NCBI RefSeq assembly: GCF_021462825.1
Contig: NZ_JAKEEB010000003.1
Coordinates: forward strand, 124,001 to 188,000
Reading direction: 5' to 3'
Length of the DNA: 64,000 bases
DNA from: Streptomyces glomeratus
GTDB taxonomy: Bacteria > Actinomycetota > Actinomycetes > Streptomycetales > Streptomycetaceae
The notes under the pieces were generated by a model. It was not told where the DNA came from. It worked only from the letters and a program-made list of their open reading frames with translations, and made no database searches. A program made the translations under genes and the position numbers. Of this stretch, positions 43,394 through 52,800 are shown piece after piece. Numbering within the stretch: position 1 is the stretch's first letter; each line of letters starts with the position of its first letter.

Positions 43394-44752
43394 TCACCCG
43401 GATGGCGGGGCCTGGGTGACCTCACCACCCGCGATGCCCTTTACCACCCCCAGGGCCACCAGGTCCTGGGGACGGACGCGGAGCTGGCCCGCCGTCGCCC
43501 GCACCCGGTCGGCCGGGCGCTTGAGTATCGCGGCGGCGAGCTCCGGAGCGATCACCGAGAAGTAGCTGTCCGGGGTGACCCAAGTGTTGTCCGGGGCGGC
43601 CAGGGCCAGCGCCCCGCCCGATCCGCCCTCCCCGATCACCAGCGTGGTCAGCGGCGTACGGGCCGTCGCCACGGCGGTGAACAGATCCGCGATGGCGGCG
43701 CCCACCCCCTGCCTCTCGGCCTCCGCGTCGTTGGCGGCGCCCGGCGTGTCCACCAGCGTCAGCACGGGTACGGACAGGGCGTCCGCCAGCCGGATCAGCC
43801 GGGCGGCCGTCCGGTATCCGGCGGGGCGGGTCGCGGTGCCGGTCTGGGCGGCGTACGCGATCGTACGGCCGCCGTGGGTGCCGAAGCCGCACAGCATGCC
43901 GTCCGGGTCCCTGCCACCGCTGCGGTCGCCGCCGAGCGCCGCCCGGCGGGTGAAGTATGCGTCCAGGTAGGCCCGGGCACGCGGCCGCCCCGGGTCGCGG
44001 GCGCGCTGTACGGCGTCCCAGCCGGTCGCCGGGAGATCCACCGGGCCCAGCGGCCGGGGAACCGGAGCCGGCTCCGTCGAGGGTGCCGTCAGCAGCCCCA
44101 GCCACAGGCCCACCGCCGCCCGCAGCTCCGTGGGCGGTACGACCGCGTCGACCGTGCCCGCCGTCAGCTGCGCCTCCGCGGTGTACGCCGCCGGGTCCGC
44201 ATCCGGCGGTCGCACCCGGGAGCCCGCGAAGCCCACCTGGGCGCCCGGCAGGGCCAGCACCACGTCGGCGCCGGCGCCCAGCGTGGCCCAGCCGCCGCCG
44301 GTGGTCGGGTCGCGCAGGACCGCGAGCTGCGGCAGCCCGGCCGCGCGGGTGAGCGCCGACTGCCGGGCCACCCGTTGGAGCTGGGTCAGCGCGAGCATGC
44401 CCTCCTGCATCCGGCTGCCGCCCGTCGCGACCAGCGAGACGACCGGCAGCCGCTGGGCGCGGGCGTGGATGTGCGCCGCCTCCAGCCGGTCGCCGGTGCG
44501 TTCGCCGAGCGAGCCGCCCAGAAAGCCGAACTCGAAGGCGATCAGCACGGCCGGGGTGGAGCCGACGGTCGCGCGCCCCCAGACCACGGACTCCTCCTCG
44601 CCGGTGCGTGCGGCGGCGCGGGCGCGCGAGGCGTCGTAGCCCGCCCAGGCCAGCGGGCCGTCCGGGACGGACCGCCGTGGCGGGCCCGGCAGTTCCGTGA
44701 AGTCGTCGGTGACGAGGGCGAGCGCCTCCCGTGCGGACGGGCGTTCAGGCAT
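43394..44752 (-). CDS. Fused beta/alpha carboxyltransferase (AccD-AccA-like)
   Basis: A 452-residue protein containing both crotonase-like halves of a carboxyltransferase. The AccD-like half (about 45-235) has G-G-S-R-M-Q-E-G-M-L-A-L, and the AccA-like half (about 265-440) has D-T-P-G-A-A-N-D and G-E-G-G-S-G-G-A-L-A-L. The AccD zinc ribbon (two CxxC pairs) is absent. It would move a carboxyl group between biotin and an acyl-CoA such as malonyl-CoA. No biotin carrier or biotin carboxylase gene is adjacent. It overlaps the matB stop by 8 nt, so the two products share translation and probably substrate. Confidence 0.82.
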   Translation of the reverse strand: MPERPSAREALALVTDDFTELPGPPRRSVPDGPLAWAGYDASRARAAARTGEEESVVWGRATVGSTPAVLIAFEFGFLGGSLGERTGDRLEAAHIHARAQRLPVVSLVATGGSRMQEGMLALTQLQRVARQSALTRAAGLPQLAVLRDPTTGGGWATLGAGADVVLALPGAQVGFAGSRVRPPDADPAAYTAEAQLTAGTVDAVVPPTELRAAVGLWLGLLTAPSTEPAPVPRPLGPVDLPATGWDAVQRARDPGRPRARAYLDAYFTRRAALGGDRSGGRDPDGMLCGFGTHGGRTIAYAAQTGTATRPAGYRTAARLIRLADALSVPVLTLVDTPGAANDAEAERQGVGAAIADLFTAVATARTPLTTLVIGEGGSGGALALAAPDNTWVTPDSYFSVIAPELAAAILKRPADRVRATAGQLRVRPQDLVALGVVKGIAGGEVTQAPPSG

Positions 44753-46196
44753 CGCCCAGGGCCCGCTTCATGATCTTCCCCATGTCGTTGCGGGGCAGGG
44801 CGTCGAGGTACCGCACCGTGCGGGGCCGCTTGTGCGGGGCGAGCCGCCGGGCCACATGGTCGGCCAGCTCTTCGGCGCCGGGCCGGGCCGCAGGGTCGGC
44901 CGGCACCACCCAGGCGACGATCCGCTCGCCCAGGTCGTCGTCGGGTTCGCCGGTGACGGCGGCCTCCCGCACCCCCGGGTGTTCCAGCAGCGCGTTCTCG
45001 ATCTCACCCGCCCCGATCTTGTACCCGCCGCTCTTGATGAGGTCGGTGGCCTTGCGGCCCACGATGCGCACATAACCGTCCGGCTCACGCACCGCCATGT
45101 CCCCGGTGCGGAACCAGCCGTCGGCGGTGAACGCGGCGGCGGTGGCGTCGGGCCGGTTGAGGTACCCGGTGAACAGGTTCGGGCCGCGCACCTGGATCTC
45201 GCCGACCGTCTCCCCGTCGTACGCCACGATCGGGGTGCCGTCCTCCTCGACGAGCCGCAGGTCCACACCCGGCAGCGGCACACCCACCGTCCCCGCGCGC
45301 GGCTCCCCGTCCGCGCGGACGCTCGTGTTCATCAGCGTCTCGGTCATGCCGTACCGCTCGATGACCCGGCGCCCGGTGGCGGCGGCGATCCGCTCGTGGT
45401 CGTGCACCGGCAGCGCGGCGGACCCGGAGACCAGCAGCCGGGCCCCGCCCAGCGCCTTGGCCAGCTCCGGGTCGCCGGGCAGCGCCTCCGCGATGCGGTG
45501 GTACATCGTGGGCACCCCGAACAGCATGGTCGCCCCGTCGCCCAGTTCGCGGGCCACGCCGTCCGTGCCGAAGCGTCCCAGGTGCCGCACGGAGCCGCCG
45601 CGCCGCAGCGGCCCCACGGTGCCGAGCACCAGCCCGTGCACATGGAACAGCGGAAGGCCGTGCACCAGGACGTCGTCCGCGGTCCACTGCCAGGCGTCCG
45701 CGAGCGCGTCGAGTGTGGCGGCCACGGCCCGTCGGGGGATGAGGGCGCCCTTGGGCGGGCCGGTGGTCCCGGAGGTGTAGACGACGAGGGCGGCGCTCTC
45801 GCCGTCCACCTCGGCGGGCGCGTACGCTCCCGTGCCGCGCACGTCGACGTCGACGCGCTCCAGCCCCCGTACGGCTTCGGGCAGTTCGTCGCCGGGGGCC
45901 ACCAGCAGCAGTGACGGCGCGCTGTCCGCCAGGATGTGCCCCAGCTCGCGCTCGCCGGACTTCGGGTTGAGCGGGACGACGGGCACGCCGGCGGTCAGCG
46001 CGGCCACCACCGCGACGGCGGTCTCCAGGGAGGGCGTGGCCCACAGGGCCACCCGCCCCGGAGCCCCGCCCAGTCGTCCGGCGAGCGCTCCGGCCGCCGC
46101 GGCCAGCTCGCCATAGGTCAGCGCCCGCTCCCCGAACCGCAGCGCGGGCCGCCGCGCCGCCCCGGGATCGGTCAGGGCCGGAAAGAGGGAGGACAC
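44745..46196 (-). CDS. matB: Malonyl-CoA synthetase (MatB)
   Basis: A 483-residue ANL-superfamily adenylating enzyme: malonate (often methylmalonate) + ATP + CoA to malonyl-CoA + AMP + PPi. Seen: V-Y-T-S-G-T-T-G-P-P-K-G (phosphate loop), Y-G-M-T-E-T-L-M-N, the hinge V-G-R-K-A-T-D-L-I-K-S-G-G-Y-K-I-G and the C-terminal catalytic Lys in D-M-G-K-I-M-K-R. It strongly resembles S. coelicolor MatB (SCO2444) as I remember it. It supplies extender units for fatty acid and polyketide synthesis. The GTG at 46196 is the start. Confidence 0.9.
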   Translation of the reverse strand: MSSLFPALTDPGAARRPALRFGERALTYGELAAAAGALAGRLGGAPGRVALWATPSLETAVAVVAALTAGVPVVPLNPKSGERELGHILADSAPSLLLVAPGDELPEAVRGLERVDVDVRGTGAYAPAEVDGESAALVVYTSGTTGPPKGALIPRRAVAATLDALADAWQWTADDVLVHGLPLFHVHGLVLGTVGPLRRGGSVRHLGRFGTDGVARELGDGATMLFGVPTMYHRIAEALPGDPELAKALGGARLLVSGSAALPVHDHERIAAATGRRVIERYGMTETLMNTSVRADGEPRAGTVGVPLPGVDLRLVEEDGTPIVAYDGETVGEIQVRGPNLFTGYLNRPDATAAAFTADGWFRTGDMAVREPDGYVRIVGRKATDLIKSGGYKIGAGEIENALLEHPGVREAAVTGEPDDDLGERIVAWVVPADPAARPGAEELADHVARRLAPHKRPRTVRYLDALPRNDMGKIMKRALGDA

Positions 46197-46389
46197 GCGG
46201 GACTCCTCGCGTCGAAGCGGACGTGACGTAGTACGGACATCGAATCCGTTCCTACACCAGAGCCGGCGAAACCCGCCTCCGCCGTGACGGAGACCTCACT
46301 CCTCCCGGGCCGACGTGCACGGGTCCCGTTGTTCCCCGGGCCGTTGTTAGCCTGCGCGCACGTGCTGTCCCACGAACAGGAGTTCAGAC

Positions 46390-47277
46390 GTGTTCCGCAC
46401 CCCCGCCGTCCGCGTCGCGCTGGTCACCTGCCGCCCCGGACCCGAGGTGGCGGCTGACGGCGACCTTCCGGTCCTCGTACGGGAGGTACGGGCGGCCGGG
46501 GCCGACGCCGATGCCGTGCACTGGGACGACCCGGACGTCGACTGGGCCGCGTACGACCTGGCCGTGATCCGCTCCACCTGGGACTACAGCTGGCGGGCCG
46601 CGGAGTTCACCGCCTGGGCGGAGCGGTGCGGGAAGGCCACGCGGCTGGCCAATCCGGCGCCCGTCGTGCGCTGGAACACCGACAAGCGCTACCTCGGGGA
46701 ACTGGCCTCGGCGGGCGTCCCCGCCGTCCCCACCCGGTATCTGGCCCCGGGTGACCCCGTCGACCTTCCCCGCGACCACGAGTACGTCGTCAAGCCCACC
46801 TCGGGCGCGGGCGCCCGGTTCGCCGCCCGGTACACGCCCGGGGAGCGCGACACCGCCGTACGGCATCTCGCGCGGATGCACGCGGAGGGGTTCACGGCGA
46901 TGGTGCAGCCCTACGTGCGGGGCGTCGAGGTGGCCGGCGAGCGGGCGTTGCAGTTCTTCGGCGGGCGGCTGCTGCACGCCAGCCGGAAGGGGGCCGTCCT
47001 CGCGCCCGGCACTCCCTACGACGAGCCGAAGGTGGCCCACCCCGGCCTGGAGCCCTGGGTGCCGACCCCGGCCGAACTGGCCGTGGCCGAGCGCGCCCTG
47101 GCCGCCGTACCGGGGGCCCCGGAACTGCTGTACGCCCGTGTCGACCTCGTGGACGGCGCGGACGGGCAGCCGTGCGTGATGGAACTGGAGCTGGTCGAGC
47201 CGAACCTGTTCCTCTCCCTGCACCCCGGGTCGGTGCCGAAGGTGGTGGACGCCGTCCTGGCGGCCGCGGGCCGGTGA
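46390..47277 (+). CDS. ATP-grasp domain protein
   Basis: A 295-residue ATP-grasp enzyme: a Rossmann-like N-domain (V-I-R-S-T-W-D-Y), then Y-V-V-K-P-T-S-G-A-G-A, M-V-Q-P-Y-V and E-L-E-L-V-E-P-N-L-F-L, which hold the ATP-binding Lys and the metal-binding Glu/Asn. Relatives include RimK-like ligases and glutathione-synthetase-like proteins. It should join a carboxylate to an amine or thiol; partners are unknown. The GTG start has AGGAG 7 nt upstream. It diverges from matB. Confidence 0.82.
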   Translation: MFRTPAVRVALVTCRPGPEVAADGDLPVLVREVRAAGADADAVHWDDPDVDWAAYDLAVIRSTWDYSWRAAEFTAWAERCGKATRLANPAPVVRWNTDKRYLGELASAGVPAVPTRYLAPGDPVDLPRDHEYVVKPTSGAGARFAARYTPGERDTAVRHLARMHAEGFTAMVQPYVRGVEVAGERALQFFGGRLLHASRKGAVLAPGTPYDEPKVAHPGLEPWVPTPAELAVAERALAAVPGAPELLYARVDLVDGADGQPCVMELELVEPNLFLSLHPGSVPKVVDAVLAAAGR

Positions 47278-47417
47278 CCCCGGCGGTCCGCCGGGCTTCT
47301 TCACGAAGACCGCCGGCGGCCCGGCAGGCCGCCTCGTGCTCCCTTCCCCGATCCCCATCACGCCGGCCGGCCGGAAACCGGGTGCGGGCCGTCGGCGCGA
47401 TGGTGTGTGATCGGGGG

Positions 47418-48284
47418 ATGCCGATTCTGCTGGGCACGCCGGGCGCCGACGGGTTGAGCGAGGTTGTGGGCGTGCTGCGGGAGTGGCAGTACGACGGGGC
47501 GCCGATGCAGCTGCATCCGGGGGACCTGGGCTGGTTCTGGCGGTTCGGTGCAGAGACGACGGCCGCGGCGGTCCGGACCTGGAGCCGGGACGGACGGATT
47601 CTCGCCGTCGGGCTGCTGGACGGTCCCGAGCTGTTGCGGCTGACGATCGCGCCGGACGCCCGGCGGGACGAGGAGCTGGCGCAGCAGCTGGCCGAGGACG
47701 TGACCGAACCGGCGCGCGGCGTACTGATGGAGGGGGAGGTGTACGTCGAGGCGCCCCCGGGCGCGCTGGTCCAGGATCTGCTGTTCGAGGACGGCTGGAA
47801 CGCCGGTGAGCCGTGGACGCCGCTGCGCCGCGACCTCACCGAGCCGGTGGAGGACCCGGGCGTGCGGATCGAGGTGATCGGGCCGGACCAGGCGCATGTG
47901 CGGACCGCCGTACAGCGGGCATCGTTCGACAGGTCGACGTTCACGGAAGAGCGCTGGCACGCGATGGCGGCCGGATTGCCGTACGCCGACGCCCGGTGTC
48001 TGGTCGCGTACGACGACCGGGGCAACGCGGTGGCGGCGGTCACGGTGTGGTCGGCCGGTCCGGGGAAGCCCGGGCTGCTGGAGCCGATGGGCGTGGACCG
48101 GGAACATCGCGGTCACGGCTACGGCAAGGCGATCACCGTCGCCGCGGCGGCCGCACTCCGGGAGCTGGGCTCGTCGAGCGCGATCGTCTGCACCCCGAGC
48201 TCCCATGCCGGCGCAGTCGCCACCTACAGGTCGGCCGGCTTCCGGCAACGCCCTGAGATCCGGGACCGGCGCCGGGACGCGTAG
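47418..48284 (+). CDS. GNAT-family N-acetyltransferase
   Basis: A 288-residue protein with two GNAT-like parts. The N-terminal half (1-135) is degenerate, and the C-terminal half (about 150-285) has G-V-D-R-E-H-R-G-H-G-Y-G-K-A-I, the acetyl-CoA pyrophosphate loop R-x-x-G-x-G, and a final T-Y-R-S-A-G-F-R. It would acetylate an amine on a small molecule or protein; substrate unknown. GGGGG precedes the ATG at 47418; a GTG and ATG just upstream are possible. It ends 9 bp from the convergent gene. Confidence 0.82.
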   Translation: MPILLGTPGADGLSEVVGVLREWQYDGAPMQLHPGDLGWFWRFGAETTAAAVRTWSRDGRILAVGLLDGPELLRLTIAPDARRDEELAQQLAEDVTEPARGVLMEGEVYVEAPPGALVQDLLFEDGWNAGEPWTPLRRDLTEPVEDPGVRIEVIGPDQAHVRTAVQRASFDRSTFTEERWHAMAAGLPYADARCLVAYDDRGNAVAAVTVWSAGPGKPGLLEPMGVDREHRGHGYGKAITVAAAAALRELGSSSAIVCTPSSHAGAVATYRSAGFRQRPEIRDRRRDA

Positions 48285-48293
48285 GGCGTGTCG

Positions 48294-48899
48294 TCAACCC
48301 CGAGGTGGCGGCTGCGCGTCGCGGACGGCCACCCGCTGCAACAGCCCCCATGTGAACTCGGCGACCACCTCCCGCGGTACGCCCTTCGCGTCGGGGGCGG
48401 TGAAGGCGAGGCCCCAGCGGGTGGGGGCCGTGCCCTCCAGGGGGCGGGCCGGGGCGAAGGCGCGGGCCACCTCGTCGACCGTGCAGGACCAAGGGGCCAG
48501 ATCGTCGACGGTCTCCAGCTTCGGGGCCGGCGCGCCGGGGGCGCGGACCAGCCACTCGTTCCAGATCTGCCCGTCCGGCCCGGCCAGCACCTCGAAGCGC
48601 AGGTCGGGCCAGAGCGGGACGGGCCACAGCCGGGCCTCACAGTCCAGATCGCCGATCCGGCGCGGGGCCGTCGACTCGGGCTCGCCGAGCACCGAGCGGA
48701 AGAGGGAGGCGGCCGACCGGGCGCGCGGCGACCGGAGCATCGCCTGCCACCGCTTGTTGGCCTCGCGCATGTCGGCGACGGACACGCCCAGTGTGCGGCG
48801 GGCGTCCTCCACCAGGTGAGGGTTGTGGTCGGCCATACGGCGCAGCAGGACCAGCTGGAAGTCCGGGGCGCGGAAGGGGTGTTGCGGGTTCCGGTTCAC
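48294..48899 (-). CDS. Conserved hypothetical protein
   Basis: A 201-residue cytoplasmic protein I do not recognise. The N-terminal half is helical and charged (M-R-E-A-N-K-R-W-Q-A-M-L-R-S), the C-terminal half beta-rich with several Trp (N-E-W-L-V, W-S-C-T, T-W-G-L-L). No signal peptide or membrane segment is seen. The start is uncertain: the GTG at 48899 precedes the part that looks conserved but lacks a strong ribosome-binding site; the frame is open to 49193. Confidence 0.6.
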   Translation of the reverse strand: MNRNPQHPFRAPDFQLVLLRRMADHNPHLVEDARRTLGVSVADMREANKRWQAMLRSPRARSAASLFRSVLGEPESTAPRRIGDLDCEARLWPVPLWPDLRFEVLAGPDGQIWNEWLVRAPGAPAPKLETVDDLAPWSCTVDEVARAFAPARPLEGTAPTRWGLAFTAPDAKGVPREVVAEFTWGLLQRVAVRDAQPPPRG

Positions 48900-49893
48900 G
48901 GGCGCTGTCGACAGCCTTGGGTCTCGACGGGGGTCTGCGCGCCCCACCGTACTGCCCGCCGGCCGGTCACGCCGGAAACAGCGGACACTGAGGGAAGTGT
49001 CGGCTCTCGGGTTGCCCATGAGGCCCATGAGATGGACCACATTGTCATGCGCTGGTAAAGCGGCGGTCCAACCGCCTACCGTGTGCGGCGAGTGATTTTC
49101 GCTGCGCATGCCTCCTGCGGTCGCTTCTCCGGCGGCAGGAGGGGTGGTAGGGGGTGCAGCGCACACGCGCGTCGCGTACGGCCGGCCGCTCATGGCACGC
49201 TTCCGGGCTGCTCACTGACCAGTGCAGACCGAGTCGTGCCGGCTCTCATCACGGCCCCGGAGTACCCCCTGCGACAGATGCGCCCAGGGGGAAGGGACGC
49301 AGATGAACAGGCTTGCGGCTGCCGCGACCACGGCTGCTGGACCGCTCGCACGGCACGGTGACACCCCGTCCGCCGGAGCGGTGGAGGGGCCCGGGGCGGC
49401 GCGTTCTTCCATGTCCCCGGCCAGGCAGCGCCGGTGACGTCCCTTTGGCTCAGGTGGAACCGCGTGTGACGGGCTGAGGACGGCCGGAAAGCCGGACGGT
49501 CGGCCCGCCGGACGCGTCTTCGCGTCCGTCGGGACGACGGTCAACCGACGGCGGACGGTGGGCAAGGGACGGCGGACGCCTCTTCGCGCTCTCGGCCGCC
49601 GGTCGCCCGTCGCCGGTCGCCGGTCCGGCGAGGGCACCCCGCCCCCCGGCCCTTTGCCGGATGTCACCACGCCTGTCACCCCGCATCACTCCACCATCCC
49701 GCCCACCCCTCCCGACCCGTTCGACGCAGGCCCGTGGCGGCGACGCCGTTCGCCGCCCTCTGCGGCGACGGGAACCGCCACCTGCTCCGGGCACCCGTGC
49801 GCTCGGACCGTGCGGCGGAACTCCCCCGTCCACCGGCCCTCTTCGAGGTCCGGGAAGCAAGCAACGCACCTCCTCCGACGAGCAAGGAGCTTC
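48900..49893. other. 994-bp mostly non-coding region before the toxin-like gene
   Basis: No large gene is supported. A possible 44-codon ORF lies at 49303-49437. G/C-rich direct repeats such as GTCGCCGG (about 49600-49630) and ACGGCGGAC (about 49550-49580) occur. The region must contain the promoter for the toxin-like gene, but I cannot name hexamers. Its length suggests a long leader or more than one control site. Confidence 0.5.
49303..49437 (+). CDS. Possible 44-residue peptide
   Basis: A short frame starting ATG with GGGGGAAGGGA 5 nt upstream. It encodes M-N-R-L-A-A-A-A-T-T-A-A-G then a Pro/Ala/Arg-rich end. No domain or conserved feature can be seen. The good ribosome-binding site is the only positive evidence. 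Confidence 0.25.
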   Translation: MNRLAAAATTAAGPLARHGDTPSAGAVEGPGAARSSMSPARQRR

Positions 49894-52800
49894 ATGAAAC
49901 GGAGTCAGCGCCCGCCCGCGCGAAAACGAAGAGGCGTCATCAGAGGCGTCTCGTGGGCGGCGGCAACGGCCGTCCTGGCAGGTCTGCTCACCGCGTACCC
50001 CGCCGTCGCCGACGGCACGCCCGACGGCACGGTGGAGCCGTTCCACCTGTCCGCCCGGCAGCAGGTGGTGGAGATCTGGGCCACCGGCGGCAGCGAGGTC
50101 AAGGAGGCGGCGGAGGCCGCTCTCGTCGGCAGCGACGACGACATCGCCACGTTCCTCGAGACCTACGGGGACCTGCAGACCCAGGACTTCCGGGTCGAAG
50201 CGGCCCAGATCGGCGACCTGGGCGGGGAGAACACCCTCGACGCGGTACGCCAGGCACTGACCGGCCCGGAGAGCGGTCTGGCCCACTTCCTGAAGGAGGG
50301 GTGGCAGGAAGCCTTCCAGCAGGATCAGCGGGTGCTCGTCGCCCGCGCCGTCGACGCGGGCGGCCCGGAGGTCCAGGCGCGCGGCCGGGCGGCCCTCAAC
50401 GGCACGCCGGAGGACGTACAGAAGTTCCTGGAATCGGGTCAGCGCGAAGCCCAGGAGCAGGACGACCGCGTCCTGGCGGCCCAGATCGTCGCCGCGGGCG
50501 GAGCGCAGGTGAAGGCCTCCGGACGCCTCGCGCTGAGCGGCACGATCGACGACGTCCGCGAGTTCCTGGACGTGGGCCAGTTCGTGGCCCGCAGTCGTGA
50601 CGAGGAGTACGCCGGCGTCGCCGAGCTGGCGGACCAGGCGGAGCGGGCGGGCAAGGTCGCCGCCAAGGAGACGAAGGCCGCCGAGGCCGCCTCCAAGGAG
50701 GCGATCGAGGCCTCCAAGCAGGCCAAGGAGGCCGCTCAGAAGGCCGCGCAGGAGGCCGAGGCCACCAAGCAGGACTCGGCCGGCGCCGCTCGCGCGGCCA
50801 ACCGGGCGGCGAGCGCCGCCGCCGGGGCCGCGAAGGCCGCCCAGCGGGCCATCGCCGCGGCCGACGCCGCCAACAGGTCGGCCCGCGTGGCCGCCGCCGC
50901 TGCCGCCCAGGCGGCATCCGCCGCGGTCGGTGCAGCCAACGCCGCCTCGAACGCGCGCAGCGCCGCCGCGGCGGCCGCGATCAACGCGAACCAGGCGGAC
51001 GCGGCCAAGAAGGCCGCACAGCAGGCCAACGCGGCTGCCGCGGGCGCCGACAAGGCGGCCGACGCCGCCGACCAGGCCGTGAAGGCCGCCATGGCCGCCG
51101 GTGACGCCGCCGCCTCCGCGGCCGGCGCGGGCGCCAACGCCACCGCGGCCGCGGACGCCGCCGTACTCGCCAGTCAGTACGCCGGAGAGGGCAGCGCCGC
51201 AGCGGCGAACGCCCGGGCCGCCGCCGCCCAGGCGCACCGACAGGCCGCCGAGGCCGGCCGGGCCGCCAGTGCCGCCGAGTCGCTCGCCCGCAAGGCGGCC
51301 TCGGCGGCCGCCGAGGCCCGCGACGCCGCCCGCTCGGCCGCGGCGCACGCCAAGAAGGCCGCGGACGCGGCGAACGACGCCGCCAAGCACGCCGGTGAGG
51401 CGAACGCGGCGGCCCAGCGCTCCACCGAGCACGCCAAGGCCGCCACCGAGGCGGCGGACACCGCCTCCAAGGCCGCCCAGCAGGCGCAGACCGTGTACAC
51501 GCTCGCCCGCCAGGTGGAGTCCGAGGAACTGCTCGCCCGCACCAACGCCGGCATCGAGAACGCCCGCGATCTGAAGGCGCAGGAGGAGGCCGACGAGGCG
51601 CGGCGCAAGCAGGAGGCCGACGACGCCGAGCAGCGCCGCCGCACCGCGGACGACCTCGCCAGGAAGGCGCGGAGCGGTGCCGGTGACGAGGAGATCGCGC
51701 GGCTGGGCCGGCAGCTGGCCCTGGCCGACGCGAAGGACGGCAAGCCCTGGATGCGGGCCGCCGCCCAGGCGGCGCTCGGTGCGGACACCGAGGACGTCGT
51801 CGACTACGTGCGCACCGGCCGCACCGAGGCCCAGCAGCAGGACGACCGGACGGACGTCGAGCGGCTGGCGGAGGAGAGCGCCGTCAAGGGGGTGCGCGAC
51901 GGCGCCGAACAGGCCCTGGACGGCGATGCCGCCACCGTGAGCGCGTTCCTGCACGAGGGCCAGTACAAGGTGGGCAGCGAGGCGTACCGGGTGGCGGTGG
52001 CGCAGGCCGCCGACGCCGGCGGCCCCGTGGTCAAGGAAAGGGCCCGCAAGGCGCTGGACGCCGGGACCACCGAGGCGTACCGCACGTTCCTCACCGACAC
52101 CCTGGCGAAGGCCCGGGTCGAGGACGACCGGGTCAAGGCCGCCCAGCTGGTCGACAGCGGCACCCCGGAGGTGAAGTCCGCGGCGCGCATCGCGCTGGAG
52201 GGCCCCTCCTACCTGCTGCGCCGTTTCGTCGAGTCCGGCCAGTACACCGCCCAGCGCAAGGACATGCTGTCCCTCACCCACCAGCAGCAGGTCCAGCAGC
52301 TCGTGGCGCAGGCGCTTCAGGTCGCGGCCAAGGCCCAGCAGAACGCGGCGAACGCACAGGCCACCGCGGCCAACGCCCGCAAGGCGTCCGGCGATGCGGA
52401 CAAGTGGGCGGCGAAGGCGAAGGACTCCGCCCGCACGGCGTCCGACTACGCCAGGGAAGCCGACCGGCACGCCAAGGACGCCGAGGCCTCGGCACGGCAG
52501 GCGGCGGAGTCGGCGAGTACCGCACGTGCCGCGGCCGACCGCGCCAACCGGTCGGCGCACGACGCCGCGGTCTCGGCCAGCGACGCCACCATGTCGGCGG
52601 AACTGGCCCAGAACTCGGCCGGCTCCGCGTGGGCGTCGGTCGCCGAGGCCAGGGCCTCCGCCGCCCGCGCCGGCAAGAGCCGGGACGAGGCGCTGAAGGC
52701 CGCAGGCGAGGCGTTCGCCGTCTCGGTCAAGAAGTACCGCGAGGAGGAGGAGCAGCGCCGGCGTGAGGCCGTGGCCAAGAAGGAGGCCGCGGAGAAGGAC

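Noticed and set aside
49450..52560. 1,036-codon open frame on the minus strand opposite the toxin-like gene
   Set aside because: It is a Gly/Arg/Val-rich shadow of the Ala-rich coiled-coil codons; the plus-strand gene has a signal peptide, domains and a ribosome-binding site.
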